DNA of 64,000 nucleotides from contig NZ_FWFQ01000003.1 in assembly GCF_900172235.1 (NCBI RefSeq), positions 62,001 to 126,000 of the forward strand, given 5' to 3'. The DNA is from Pseudoruegeria aquimaris. Lineage in GTDB: Bacteria; Pseudomonadota; Alphaproteobacteria; Rhodobacterales; Rhodobacteraceae. The translations under genes and the position numbers were made by a program. Under the pieces are notes generated by a model. It was not told where the DNA came from, searched no databases, and saw nothing but the letters and a program-made list of their open reading frames with translations. Shown here one piece after another: positions 57,909 to 64,000 of this stretch. Numbering within the stretch: position 1 is the stretch's first letter; each line of letters begins with the position of its first letter.

Positions 57909-59197
57909 CCAGCGCCCCCCAGAGGCCCGAAGGCTTTGCCGCCTACGTGGCGGTGACGGCCGCCTACTGGGCCTTCATGTTCACCGACGGCGCCCTGCGG
58001 ATGCTGGTGCTGCTGCATTTCCACACGCTGGGCTTCTCGCCGGTGCAGTTGGCCTATCTCTTCGTGCTCTACGAGGTGGCGGGGATGGTCACCAACCTGT
58101 CGGCGGGCTGGATCGCGGCGCGCTTCGGGCTGACCAGCACGCTCTACGCCGGGCTCGGGCTCCAGGTGCTGGCGCTGCTGGCGCTGTCGCGGCTCGATCC
58201 GGGCTGGGCGGTGGGCGCCTCGGTGGCCTACGTGACGGTCTTGCAGGGCGCGAGCGGCGTGGCCAAGGATCTGGCCAAGATGTCGAGCAAATCCGCCGTC
58301 AAACTGCTCGCGCCGCGCGACGGCGGCGGGCTGTTTCGCTGGGTCGCGCTGCTGACGGGCTCCAAGAACGCGGTGAAGGGGCTGGGCTTCCTGCTCGGCG
58401 CCGCCCTGCTCGCCACGCTCGGCTTCACGGCCGCCGTGCTGGCGATGGCCGCCGTCCTCGCGGCGATCCTCGTGGCGGTGCTCTTCGCGATGCCGCCGGG
58501 CCTGCCGAAGGGGCGCAAGGGGGCGAAGTTCTCGGAGGTCTTCTCGAAATCGGCCAACGTGAACTGGCTCTCGGCGGCGCGGGTCTTCCTCTTCGGCGCG
58601 CGCGACGTGTGGTTCGTCGTCGGCATCCCGATCTACTTCTACGCGGTGCTCTCGGACGGCAGCGAGGCGGGCAACCGCGCGGCCTTCTTCACCATCGGCA
58701 CCTTCATGGCGCTCTGGGTGATCCTCTATGGCGCGGTGCAGGCCGGCGCGCCCCGGCTGCTGAAGGCCGCCGCGCGCGGGGATGCCGAGCTGATCGACGC
58801 CGCGCGGCGCTGGGCCTGGGGGCTTGCCGCCGTGCCGGCCGTGCTGACCGCCGCCGCGCTTGCCGCCGACGGACCCGCCCCTTGGCTGACGGCCGCGCTG
58901 ATCGCGGGCCTGCTGGCCTTCGGCGCCATCTTCGCCGTCAACTCCTCGCTGCACTCCTACCTGATCCTCGCCTTCACGCGGGATGAGCGCGTGACGATGG
59001 ACGTGGGATTTTACTACATGGCCAACGCCGGCGGGCGGCTCGCGGGCACGCTGCTCTCGGGCCTCACCTACCAGGGCGGCGGGCTTGCGTTGATGCTGGC
59101 CACGGCGAGCGTCATGGTCATGGCCTCCACGCTCTGTGTTGCGAGGCTTGCACCCGAGCCCGCCCCGCAGACTGAACGACACCAGAATCACACTTAA
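57905..59197 (+). CDS. arsJ: Organoarsenical efflux transporter ArsJ
   Basis: 430 aa MFS-type membrane protein with about 12 hydrophobic helices. [20 protein letters not shown] and [24 protein letters not shown] are ArsJ-like. It exports 1-arseno-3-phosphoglycerate, which then breaks down to arsenate outside. Overlaps the GAPDH gene by 4 bp and precedes acr3 by 14 bp. Confidence 0.93.
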   Translation: MTSAPQRPEGFAAYVAVTAAYWAFMFTDGALRMLVLLHFHTLGFSPVQLAYLFVLYEVAGMVTNLSAGWIAARFGLTSTLYAGLGLQVLALLALSRLDPGWAVGASVAYVTVLQGASGVAKDLAKMSSKSAVKLLAPRDGGGLFRWVALLTGSKNAVKGLGFLLGAALLATLGFTAAVLAMAAVLAAILVAVLFAMPPGLPKGRKGAKFSEVFSKSANVNWLSAARVFLFGARDVWFVVGIPIYFYAVLSDGSEAGNRAAFFTIGTFMALWVILYGAVQAGAPRLLKAAARGDAELIDAARRWAWGLAAVPAVLTAAALAADGPAPWLTAALIAGLLAFGAIFAVNSSLHSYLILAFTRDERVTMDVGFYYMANAGGRLAGTLLSGLTYQGGGLALMLATASVMVMASTLCVARLAPEPAPQTERHQNHT

Positions 59198-59211
59198 AAA
59201 GAAGAACACAA

Positions 59212-60219
59212 ATGGGTATTTTCGAACGCTACCTCACGCTCTGGGTCGCCGCCGCCATGCTGTCGGGCATCGCGCTGGGCGCCATCGCACCGGGGCTGGT
59301 CGCCGCCATCGCCGCCGCCGAGGTGGCCAGCGTCAACCTCGTGGTGGGGGTGCTGATCTGGGCCATGGTCTACCCGATGATGGTCGGGGTGGATCCGTCG
59401 AGCCTTCGGGACGCCCTGAAACAGCCGCGCGGGCTTGCCATCACTCTGGCGGTGAACTGGCTGATCAAGCCCTTCACCATGGCCGCGCTCGCCGTGCTCT
59501 TCTTCGAAGGCATCTTCGCCGATCTGATCGCCCCGCAGGATGCGCAGCAGTATATCGCCGGGCTGATCCTGCTGGGCGCGGCCCCCTGCACGGCGATGGT
59601 CTTCGTCTGGTCCCAGCTCACGCGCGGCGATGAAAGCTACACGCTCTTGCAGGTGTCGGTGAACGACGTGGTGATGGTCTTTGCCTTCGCCCCGATCGTG
59701 GCCTTCCTGCTGGGCGTGACCGACATCACCGTACCCTGGGAGACGCTCGTGCTCTCGGTGATCCTCTTTGTAGCGCTGCCGCTTGCGGCCGGCGTCTGGA
59801 CGCGCAAGCGGCTGGGCAGCCCTGAACGCATCGCCGCTTTCCAGGGGCAGGTGAAGCCCTATTCCGTGCTCGGACTGATCGCCACCGTGATGATCCTCTT
59901 CGGCCTTCAGGGGCAGGTGATCCTGGATCGTCCGCAGGTGATCGTGCTGATCGCGGTGCCGATCCTGATCCAGTCCTACGGGATCTTCGCGCTGGCATAC
60001 GGCGCCGCCTACGCCCTGAAGGTGCCCCATCGCATCGCTGCACCTTGTGCCCTGATCGGCACATCGAACTTCTTCGAACTGGCCGTGGCCGTGGCGATCA
60101 GCCTTTTCGGGCTCAACTCCGGTGCCGCGCTGGCAACGGTGGTGGGCGTTCTGGTGGAAGTGCCGGTGATGCTTTCGCTGGTGGCCTTCGCAAACCGGAC
60201 ACGCCGGAAGTTCACGTAG
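59212..60219 (+). CDS. acr3: ACR3-family arsenite efflux transporter
   Basis: 335 aa with about ten hydrophobic helices. [48 protein letters not shown] (with the conserved cysteine) and [16 protein letters not shown] are ACR3 (ArsB type 2) motifs. It exports arsenite produced by the ArsC domain of the first gene in the operon. The ribosome site is weak; the gene starts 14 bp after arsJ, so it may rely on coupling. Confidence 0.95.
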   Translation: MGIFERYLTLWVAAAMLSGIALGAIAPGLVAAIAAAEVASVNLVVGVLIWAMVYPMMVGVDPSSLRDALKQPRGLAITLAVNWLIKPFTMAALAVLFFEGIFADLIAPQDAQQYIAGLILLGAAPCTAMVFVWSQLTRGDESYTLLQVSVNDVVMVFAFAPIVAFLLGVTDITVPWETLVLSVILFVALPLAAGVWTRKRLGSPERIAAFQGQVKPYSVLGLIATVMILFGLQGQVILDRPQVIVLIAVPILIQSYGIFALAYGAAYALKVPHRIAAPCALIGTSNFFELAVAVAISLFGLNSGAALATVVGVLVEVPVMLSLVAFANRTRRKFT

Positions 60220-60233
60220 CGGCGAAGAAAGGT

Positions 60234-60267
60234 TATTGAGTCGCGCGGAGTCCTCAATACATTTTTC
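60234..60267 (+). terminator. Probable terminator of the ars operon
   Basis: TATTGAG (60234-60240) pairs with CTCAATA (60253-60259), with a 12-base loop, then CATTTTT. It lies 14 bp after the acr3 stop. Moderate strength. Confidence 0.45.
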
Positions 60268-60294
60268 CAAGTATTATCAGGAAAGGTTTCGCGC

Positions 60295-60537
60295 ATGATT
60301 TCCCGCATCTTACAAGATCGCCGCTTTGGGCTCACGGCAACCGGCTTCGCCCTCCTTCTTGCTGTTGCCGGCTGCGGCGCCAGCGAAGAAGACGTGCGCG
60401 CTGTTTCGACGGCGGCCTCCAGCGCGGTGCTCGCCGCAGAGATCAACGAAGAGGCGAACAAATCGCAGGATTTTGACAAGATCGCCTCCGATACTGTCGC
60501 AGGGATGGACACATCTGGCCTTTCGTCGCTGCAATGA
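60295..60537 (+). CDS. Small lipoprotein, unknown function
   Basis: 80 aa with a good AGGAAAGG site before ATG 60295. The N terminus is a lipoprotein signal (GLTATGFALLLAVAGC, lipid at C27) followed by a short acidic/alpha domain rich in Ala and Ser (AVSTAASSAVLAAEINEEANK). No family recognised. It is unlike the GC-rich style of neighbours, but the lipobox and Shine-Dalgarno argue that it is expressed. Confidence 0.55.
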   Translation: MISRILQDRRFGLTATGFALLLAVAGCGASEEDVRAVSTAASSAVLAAEINEEANKSQDFDKIASDTVAGMDTSGLSSLQ

Positions 60538-60761
60538 TCAAAAACCGCCCCGAACAGCAGCCCTCACAGAAGGCGGCATGGAAACCGACTTCTTTGCATC
60601 CTTTTTGAACAACGGGCTTGCAACGGCGCCGTCCAGTGCCTAGGTAGAGCGTGTTAAGTTATCTTTTTCGACATTCCTGCTCCTTTTGGCTCAGTGAAAC
60701 GATCTTGCACTGACTAGCCGCACTGCCGCATCCCGCGGGCAGCACAATTAGGAGAAATACG
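60538..60761 (+). other. Leader region before the cold-shock gene (no gene seen)
   Basis: 224 bp between the small lipoprotein and cspA. I find no convincing coding frame. The last part (about 60700-60761) ends in TTAGGAG before the start and may be the folded 5-prime leader usual for cold-shock mRNAs. Confidence 0.4.
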
Positions 60762-60968
60762 ATGGCCAATGGCACCGTAAAGTGGTTCAACTCGACTAAA
60801 GGTTTTGGTTTTATCGCCCCCGAGGGCGGCAGCAAGGACGTGTTCGTGCACATCTCCGCACTGGAACGCGCCGGCCTTACTTCTCTGGAAGACAACCAGA
60901 AAATCACCTTTGACATCGAGACCGGACGTGACGGCCGCGAAAGCGCCTCCAACATCGTTCTCGCATAA
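60762..60968 (+). CDS. Cold-shock protein, CspA family
   Basis: 68 aa OB-fold single-stranded nucleic acid binder. [16 protein letters not shown] holds RNP1 and KDVFVHIS holds RNP2, the RNA chaperone motifs. TTAGGAG is placed 8 bases before the ATG. Family members protect mRNA from misfolding in the cold. Two hairpins follow, the second with a T-run. Confidence 0.95.
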   Translation: MANGTVKWFNSTKGFGFIAPEGGSKDVFVHISALERAGLTSLEDNQKITFDIETGRDGRESASNIVLA

Positions 60969-60970
60969 GC

Positions 60971-60993
60971 GGCTGCTCCCGCGGGAGCATCAG
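60971..60993 (+). repeat. Hairpin right after the cold-shock stop
   Basis: GCTCCC and GGGAGC around a CG-rich centre form an inverted repeat three bases after the stop. It is not followed by T residues. It could stabilise the 3-prime end. Confidence 0.35.
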
Positions 60994-61007
60994 CTTTAGT
61001 CACAAGC

Positions 61008-61036
61008 GGGCGCATCCCAAGGGGTGCGCCCGTTTT
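61008..61036 (+). terminator. Terminator of the cold-shock gene
   Basis: GGGCGCATCC pairs with the GGTGCGCCC arm (61008-61031 in all) over a small loop, followed by GTTTT. It lies about 40 bp after the stop. Confidence 0.65.
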
Positions 61037-61201
61037 GCGTTTGATGACCACGGCCAGGCCTTGGGAGATATTGCCAGCCTTCACAAGAGCCGATCACCCG
61101 CCCTGCCCTCTGGCCGGCGGACTTTCAGCTTCGAGCCTGTCGCAAGTAAAGAACGTCCTGAGCGACCGGATCGCAAGGCCCGGAGCCGCCTGCACCGAGG
61201 A

Positions 61202-62461
61202 TCACGCCAGCAGGCCGCGGACCTCGCCGTAAGCGCCAGACAGCCCCGGCAACAACGGCAGCATATCGGCCTGAACGGCATGGTAGATGTCGGGTTTTCC
61301 AGCGAACTGCGTCTGCGGCGCAATCCCGCCTTCCGCGACTTCCGGGAACCAGCCGCCGCGTTCATGATCGATGAACGCGAGGCTCGCGAAACGCCAGAGG
61401 CGGCGATACCACTCTTCATCCTCCGTCACCCCGGGCGTGGCCTTCTGAAGCGCGGCCATGGCGCCGATCGCCTCCGTCACCGGCCACCAGTAGCGGGCGC
61501 GGATGTCGGGCGCGCCACCGGGCTTCAGCGTGTAGTAGAGCCCGCCGCTCTCGGCATCCCAGGCATCCTGCGCCGCGCGGTAGGCCACGTTGCGGGCGAT
61601 CTCGGGGCTGCCATCCTCGGGCCGCCCGGCCAGATCCCAGTATTGCAGCAGCAGCCGCGCGAGTTCGAAGGAATGCCCCGGCGTCGTGCCCGCGGGGCGG
61701 AACATCGGATCCCCCGCGTAGCCTGCGTCGATCCGCCAGTCGGCGTCGTAGTGCTCGGGAAGGCGCCAGTCGTGTTCGGGTGCGATCCGGCGCATGAAGA
61801 AATCGAGGATGCGCCCGGCGCGCTCAAGGAACTTCTCGCGCCCCGTCGCCTCGAAGGCCGCGAGCAGCGCCTCGACGCCGTGCATGTTCGCGTTCATCCC
61901 GCGGTAGCTGGAGAAGGGCGTGAAATCCCGGTTGTATTCATCGCAGAAGAGGCCGTTGTCCTCTTCCCAGAAATGGGCGTCGAGGATGCCGTCCACGTCG
62001 GCCAGCAGCCTGTCGGCCTCCGGGTGGCCGGCGGCCTTCGCGCTCGCGGCGGCCAACAGCACGAAGACATGGCCATAGGCCAGCTTGCGCGCATCGACGG
62101 GCGCATCGCCCTCCAACGCCCAGAGGTAGCCGCCGTGATCGGCGTCCCGGTGGTGGGACCACAGGTAGGCCATGCCGCGGTCCACGATCTCTTCCGCATG
62201 CGCGACGCCCGCGAGGTGGCCGAGCGCATAGACATGGGTCAGACGCGTGGTGGTGTGCAGCTCCTGCTTGCCCGTGGGCAGCGGCGTGCCGTCGGCCGCC
62301 AGCACGTGGAAACCGGGCCCCTCTCCGAGGCTCGCCCGGAAGAAATCGAACTGGCGCAGCGCGTCGGCGGCAAGGAAGGCGCGGTGCGACTCCGTCGCGC
62401 GCCAGGGCGTGTCGGAGGCCTCCGGGCCGGGGGCAACATGGGGGCTCTGCAGGTCTGGCAT
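61202..62461 (-). CDS. AGE-family sugar epimerase/isomerase
   Basis: 419 aa alpha/alpha-barrel of the N-acylglucosamine-2-epimerase superfamily. TTRLTHVYALGHLAGV, NANMHGVEALLAAFEATG, TTPGHSFELARLLLQ and YWWPVTEAIGAM carry the catalytic His/Arg/Glu pattern seen in mannose and sulfoquinovose isomerases such as YihS. It lacks the C-terminal leucine-zipper of renin-binding protein. The natural sugar cannot be read from sequence. Divergent from ltnD. Confidence 0.87.
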   Translation of the reverse strand: MPDLQSPHVAPGPEASDTPWRATESHRAFLAADALRQFDFFRASLGEGPGFHVLAADGTPLPTGKQELHTTTRLTHVYALGHLAGVAHAEEIVDRGMAYLWSHHRDADHGGYLWALEGDAPVDARKLAYGHVFVLLAAASAKAAGHPEADRLLADVDGILDAHFWEEDNGLFCDEYNRDFTPFSSYRGMNANMHGVEALLAAFEATGREKFLERAGRILDFFMRRIAPEHDWRLPEHYDADWRIDAGYAGDPMFRPAGTTPGHSFELARLLLQYWDLAGRPEDGSPEIARNVAYRAAQDAWDAESGGLYYTLKPGGAPDIRARYWWPVTEAIGAMAALQKATPGVTEDEEWYRRLWRFASLAFIDHERGGWFPEVAEGGIAPQTQFAGKPDIYHAVQADMLPLLPGLSGAYGEVRGLLA

Positions 62462-62671
62462 GGGTCACCTCGGGGTCTGGCATTGGGCTTGGGGAAGGCA
62501 CCCTGCCGCAGCGGCAAGGGTTGGCTCCGTTACCGCTACCAGCGCGCGGCTCCCCGGGCAATGGCAAAGCGCGCCGGGCCGGCAGGTTGCGATTGCCCTT
62601 CCCTCCCAAGCCGCTAGGGTATCGGTGAAAGCGCCCCCTCTGCGGCGGCGCGGAAGCGGAGGGAGGGCCAC

Positions 62672-63610
62672 ATGGCACGGAATATCGCGGTGATCGGGCT
62701 GGGCTCGATGGGCTACGGGATCGCGCAGTCGATCCTTTCGGCGGGGCACAGCACGTGGGGCGCCGACATCAACCCCGCGCAGGCCGAGAGGTTTCGCGCC
62801 GAGGGCGGCCAGCCCGGAGCGCTGGCCGAGGCAGCCGGAACGCTCGACGCCGTAGTGGTGGTGGTGCTCAACGCGGCGCAGACCGAGAGCGTGCTCTTCG
62901 GCGAGGCCGGGATCGTACCCGCGCTGAAACCCGGCGCCGTGGTCATCGCCTGTGCGACCGTGCCCCCTGACTTCGCCCGCGAGATCGAGGCGCGCTGCGC
63001 CGAGACCGGCGTGCTCTACCTCGATGCCCCGATCTCCGGTGGCGCGGTGAAGGCGGCGCAGGGCCAGCTTTCGGTCATGGCCTCGGGGCGGCCCGAGGCC
63101 TTCGCGGCCGCCCGCCCGGCGCTGGACGCGATGGCGCAGACCGTCTTCGAGCTGGGCGATGCGGCGGGGGCGGGCAGCGCCATGAAGGCGGTGAACCAGC
63201 TTCTGGCCGGGGTGCATATCGCCACCATGGCCGAGGCGCTGACCTTCGGCATGACGCAAGGGGTCAGCCCGGAGACATTCATGGAGGTGATCCCGCAATG
63301 TGCCGGCACCAGCTGGATGCTGGAAAACCGCGCTCCCCATATCGTGGCGGGCGACTACACTCCCCATTCGGCGGTGAACATCTGGCCCAAGGATCTTGGC
63401 ATCGTGCTCGACATCGCCCGCGGCGCTCGGTTCAGCGCCCCCGTCACGGCGGCCGCGCTCCAGCAGTTCCTGGCCGCCGCCGGCATGGGGCTCGGCGGCG
63501 AAGATGACGCCGCCGTGGCCAAGGTCTATGCCCGCAACGCCGGATTGACCCTGCCCGGCGAGGACGCGGGCAAGGCGGGCGCCGGCAAGGGCGACGGAGG
63601 CAAGCCATGA
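62672..63610 (+). CDS. ltnD: L-threonate dehydrogenase-like NAD(P)-dependent oxidoreductase
   Basis: 312 aa member of the beta-hydroxyacid dehydrogenase family. NAD motif AVIGLGSMGYGIAQ, substrate motif DAPISGGAVKAAQGQL and the catalytic lysine in GSAMKAVNQLLAG are clear. Its ATGA overlap with an otnI-like gene points to L-threonate or related tetronate use, where LtnD oxidises L-threonate to 2-oxo-tetronate. GGAGGG lies before the ATG. The C-terminal tail (LPGEDAGKAGAGKGDGGKP) is an unusual Gly/Lys-rich extension. Confidence 0.88.
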   Translation: MARNIAVIGLGSMGYGIAQSILSAGHSTWGADINPAQAERFRAEGGQPGALAEAAGTLDAVVVVVLNAAQTESVLFGEAGIVPALKPGAVVIACATVPPDFAREIEARCAETGVLYLDAPISGGAVKAAQGQLSVMASGRPEAFAAARPALDAMAQTVFELGDAAGAGSAMKAVNQLLAGVHIATMAEALTFGMTQGVSPETFMEVIPQCAGTSWMLENRAPHIVAGDYTPHSAVNIWPKDLGIVLDIARGARFSAPVTAAALQQFLAAAGMGLGGEDDAAVAKVYARNAGLTLPGEDAGKAGAGKGDGGKP

Positions 63611-64000
63611 CGCGTTTCTCCGCCAACCTCGGCTTCCTCTGGGCCGATCGCCCCCTGCCCGAAGCCATCCGTGCCGCCCATGCCGCCGGCTTCGCGGCGG
63701 TGGAGTGCCACTGGCCCTATGACGAGGACCGCGGCGCCATCGCCGCGGCGCTGGCGGATACCGGCCTGCCGATGCTGGGGCTGAACACGCGGCGCGGCGA
63801 CGTGGCCGGCGGCGAGAACGGGCTTTCCGCCCTGCCCGGCCGCGCGCCCGACGCCCGCGCCGCCATCGACGAGGCGCTGGACTGGGCCGTGGGGCTCGGC
63901 GTGCCCAACATCCACGTCATGGCCGGATTCGCCGCCGGGCCGGCCGCCGAGGCCGCCTTTCGCGACTCCCTCGCCTACGCCTGCGCGCAGGCCGCGCCTC
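63607..64000 (+). CDS. otnI: 2-oxo-tetronate isomerase OtnI-like protein, cut at the right edge
   Basis: The first 131 codons of a TIM-barrel (hydroxypyruvate isomerase-like) gene. RFSANLGFLWADRPLPEAI, SALPGRAPDARAAIDEALDWA and VPNIHVMAGF match the OtnI N terminus. In the known pathway it converts 2-oxo-tetronate to 3-oxo-tetronate, acting after LtnD; OtnK and OtnC would be expected beyond the window. ATG overlaps the ltnD stop (ATGA). Confidence 0.85.
   Translation, partial: MTRFSANLGFLWADRPLPEAIRAAHAAGFAAVECHWPYDEDRGAIAAALADTGLPMLGLNTRRGDVAGGENGLSALPGRAPDARAAIDEALDWAVGLGVPNIHVMAGFAAGPAAEAAFRDSLAYACAQAAP

Noticed and set aside
60541-60643. A short frame between the lipoprotein and the cold-shock gene
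   Set aside because: No ribosome site or recognisable composition; treated as leader or spacer.
61061-62617. A long plus-strand frame across the AGE gene
   Set aside because: It is antisense to a well-conserved isomerase and has the composition of a shadow frame.

Overview
The window is 64 kb of dense, GC-rich chromosomal DNA from an alphaproteobacterium, almost certainly of the order Rhodobacterales (roseobacter/Rhodobacter group). This rests on gene content: a fused ispDF, the dusB-ntrB-ntrC-ntrY-ntrX cluster with an NtrC lacking the sigma54 contact loop, ChpT, the ornithine-lipid pair olsBA, the DUF6456/DUF6477 pair, a non-pyrrolysine MttB-like protein, an extended ribosomal protein L21 and a DUF1127 protein paired with a MocR regulator. 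I see no prophage, insertion sequence, CRISPR array, rRNA operon or integration scar. Most of the window reads as core genome with a few accessory genes.

Layout. 1-7.1 kb (minus): nitrogen regulation (ntrX partial, ntrY, ntrC, ntrB, dusB). 7.3-10.8 kb (plus): ispDF, pgpA, pncC, then amtB with its own terminator. 10.9-16.9 kb: secreted amidohydrolase, RatA/Coq10 protein, hpt, a small membrane protein, a dihaem cytochrome c, two tandem structured repeats, lipA and aqpZ. 17-19.3 kb: peroxiredoxin, a frameshifted DUF6456 regulator, DUF6477. 19.3-25.2 kb: MttB-like methyltransferase, guaA, a small secreted protein, an EamA exporter and a FadL-type porin. 25.3-30.6 kb: P-loop ATPase, metA, lipoprotein hydrolase, ppk2, tetR and a frameshifted sulfotransferase. 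30.6-34.5 kb: rplM-rpsI, mocR/DUF1127 with three operator-like palindromes, a methyltransferase. 34.5-43.1 kb: acyltransferase, thioesterase, M32 carboxypeptidase, ctaA, trmJ, tfoX-like, thiE-like, olsBA, DUF3553 and chpT. 43.2-49.1 kb (minus): proA, proB, obgE, GNAT, lysE-type exporter, rpmA, rplU. 49.1-54.7 kb: Kdo genes waaA, kdsD, kdsA, kdsB with a glycosyltransferase and a divergent sulfotransferase. 54.8-55.9 kb: DUF2059 protein and tRNA-Ser(CGA). 56.0-60.2 kb: arsenic operon (ArsR-ArsC fusion, GAPDH, arsJ, acr3). 60.3-64 kb: small lipoprotein, cold-shock protein, AGE-family isomerase, and the start of a threonate/tetronate pathway (ltnD, otnI, cut by the window edge).

How genes work together. 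NtrB/NtrC and NtrY/NtrX sense nitrogen status, and amtB is a plausible local target. OlsB and OlsA make ornithine lipids, which are phosphate-free. KdsD, KdsA, KdsB and WaaA cover most of the Kdo route to lipid A. In the ars operon, ArsC reduces arsenate for export by Acr3, while GAPDH makes 1-arseno-3-phosphoglycerate for export by ArsJ.

The observations most worth a second look are the two tandem double-hairpin elements at 14920-15060, whose stems covary while one loop stays constant; three helically phased TGTAT..ATACA sites between mocR and the DUF1127 gene; loss of the GAFTGA loop in both NtrC and NtrX; two genes broken by single frameshifts; and a DUF3553/chpT divergent pair with almost no intergenic DNA. 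Intergenic gaps are all under 300 bp. All family assignments are by eye from sequence motifs; no database search was run.
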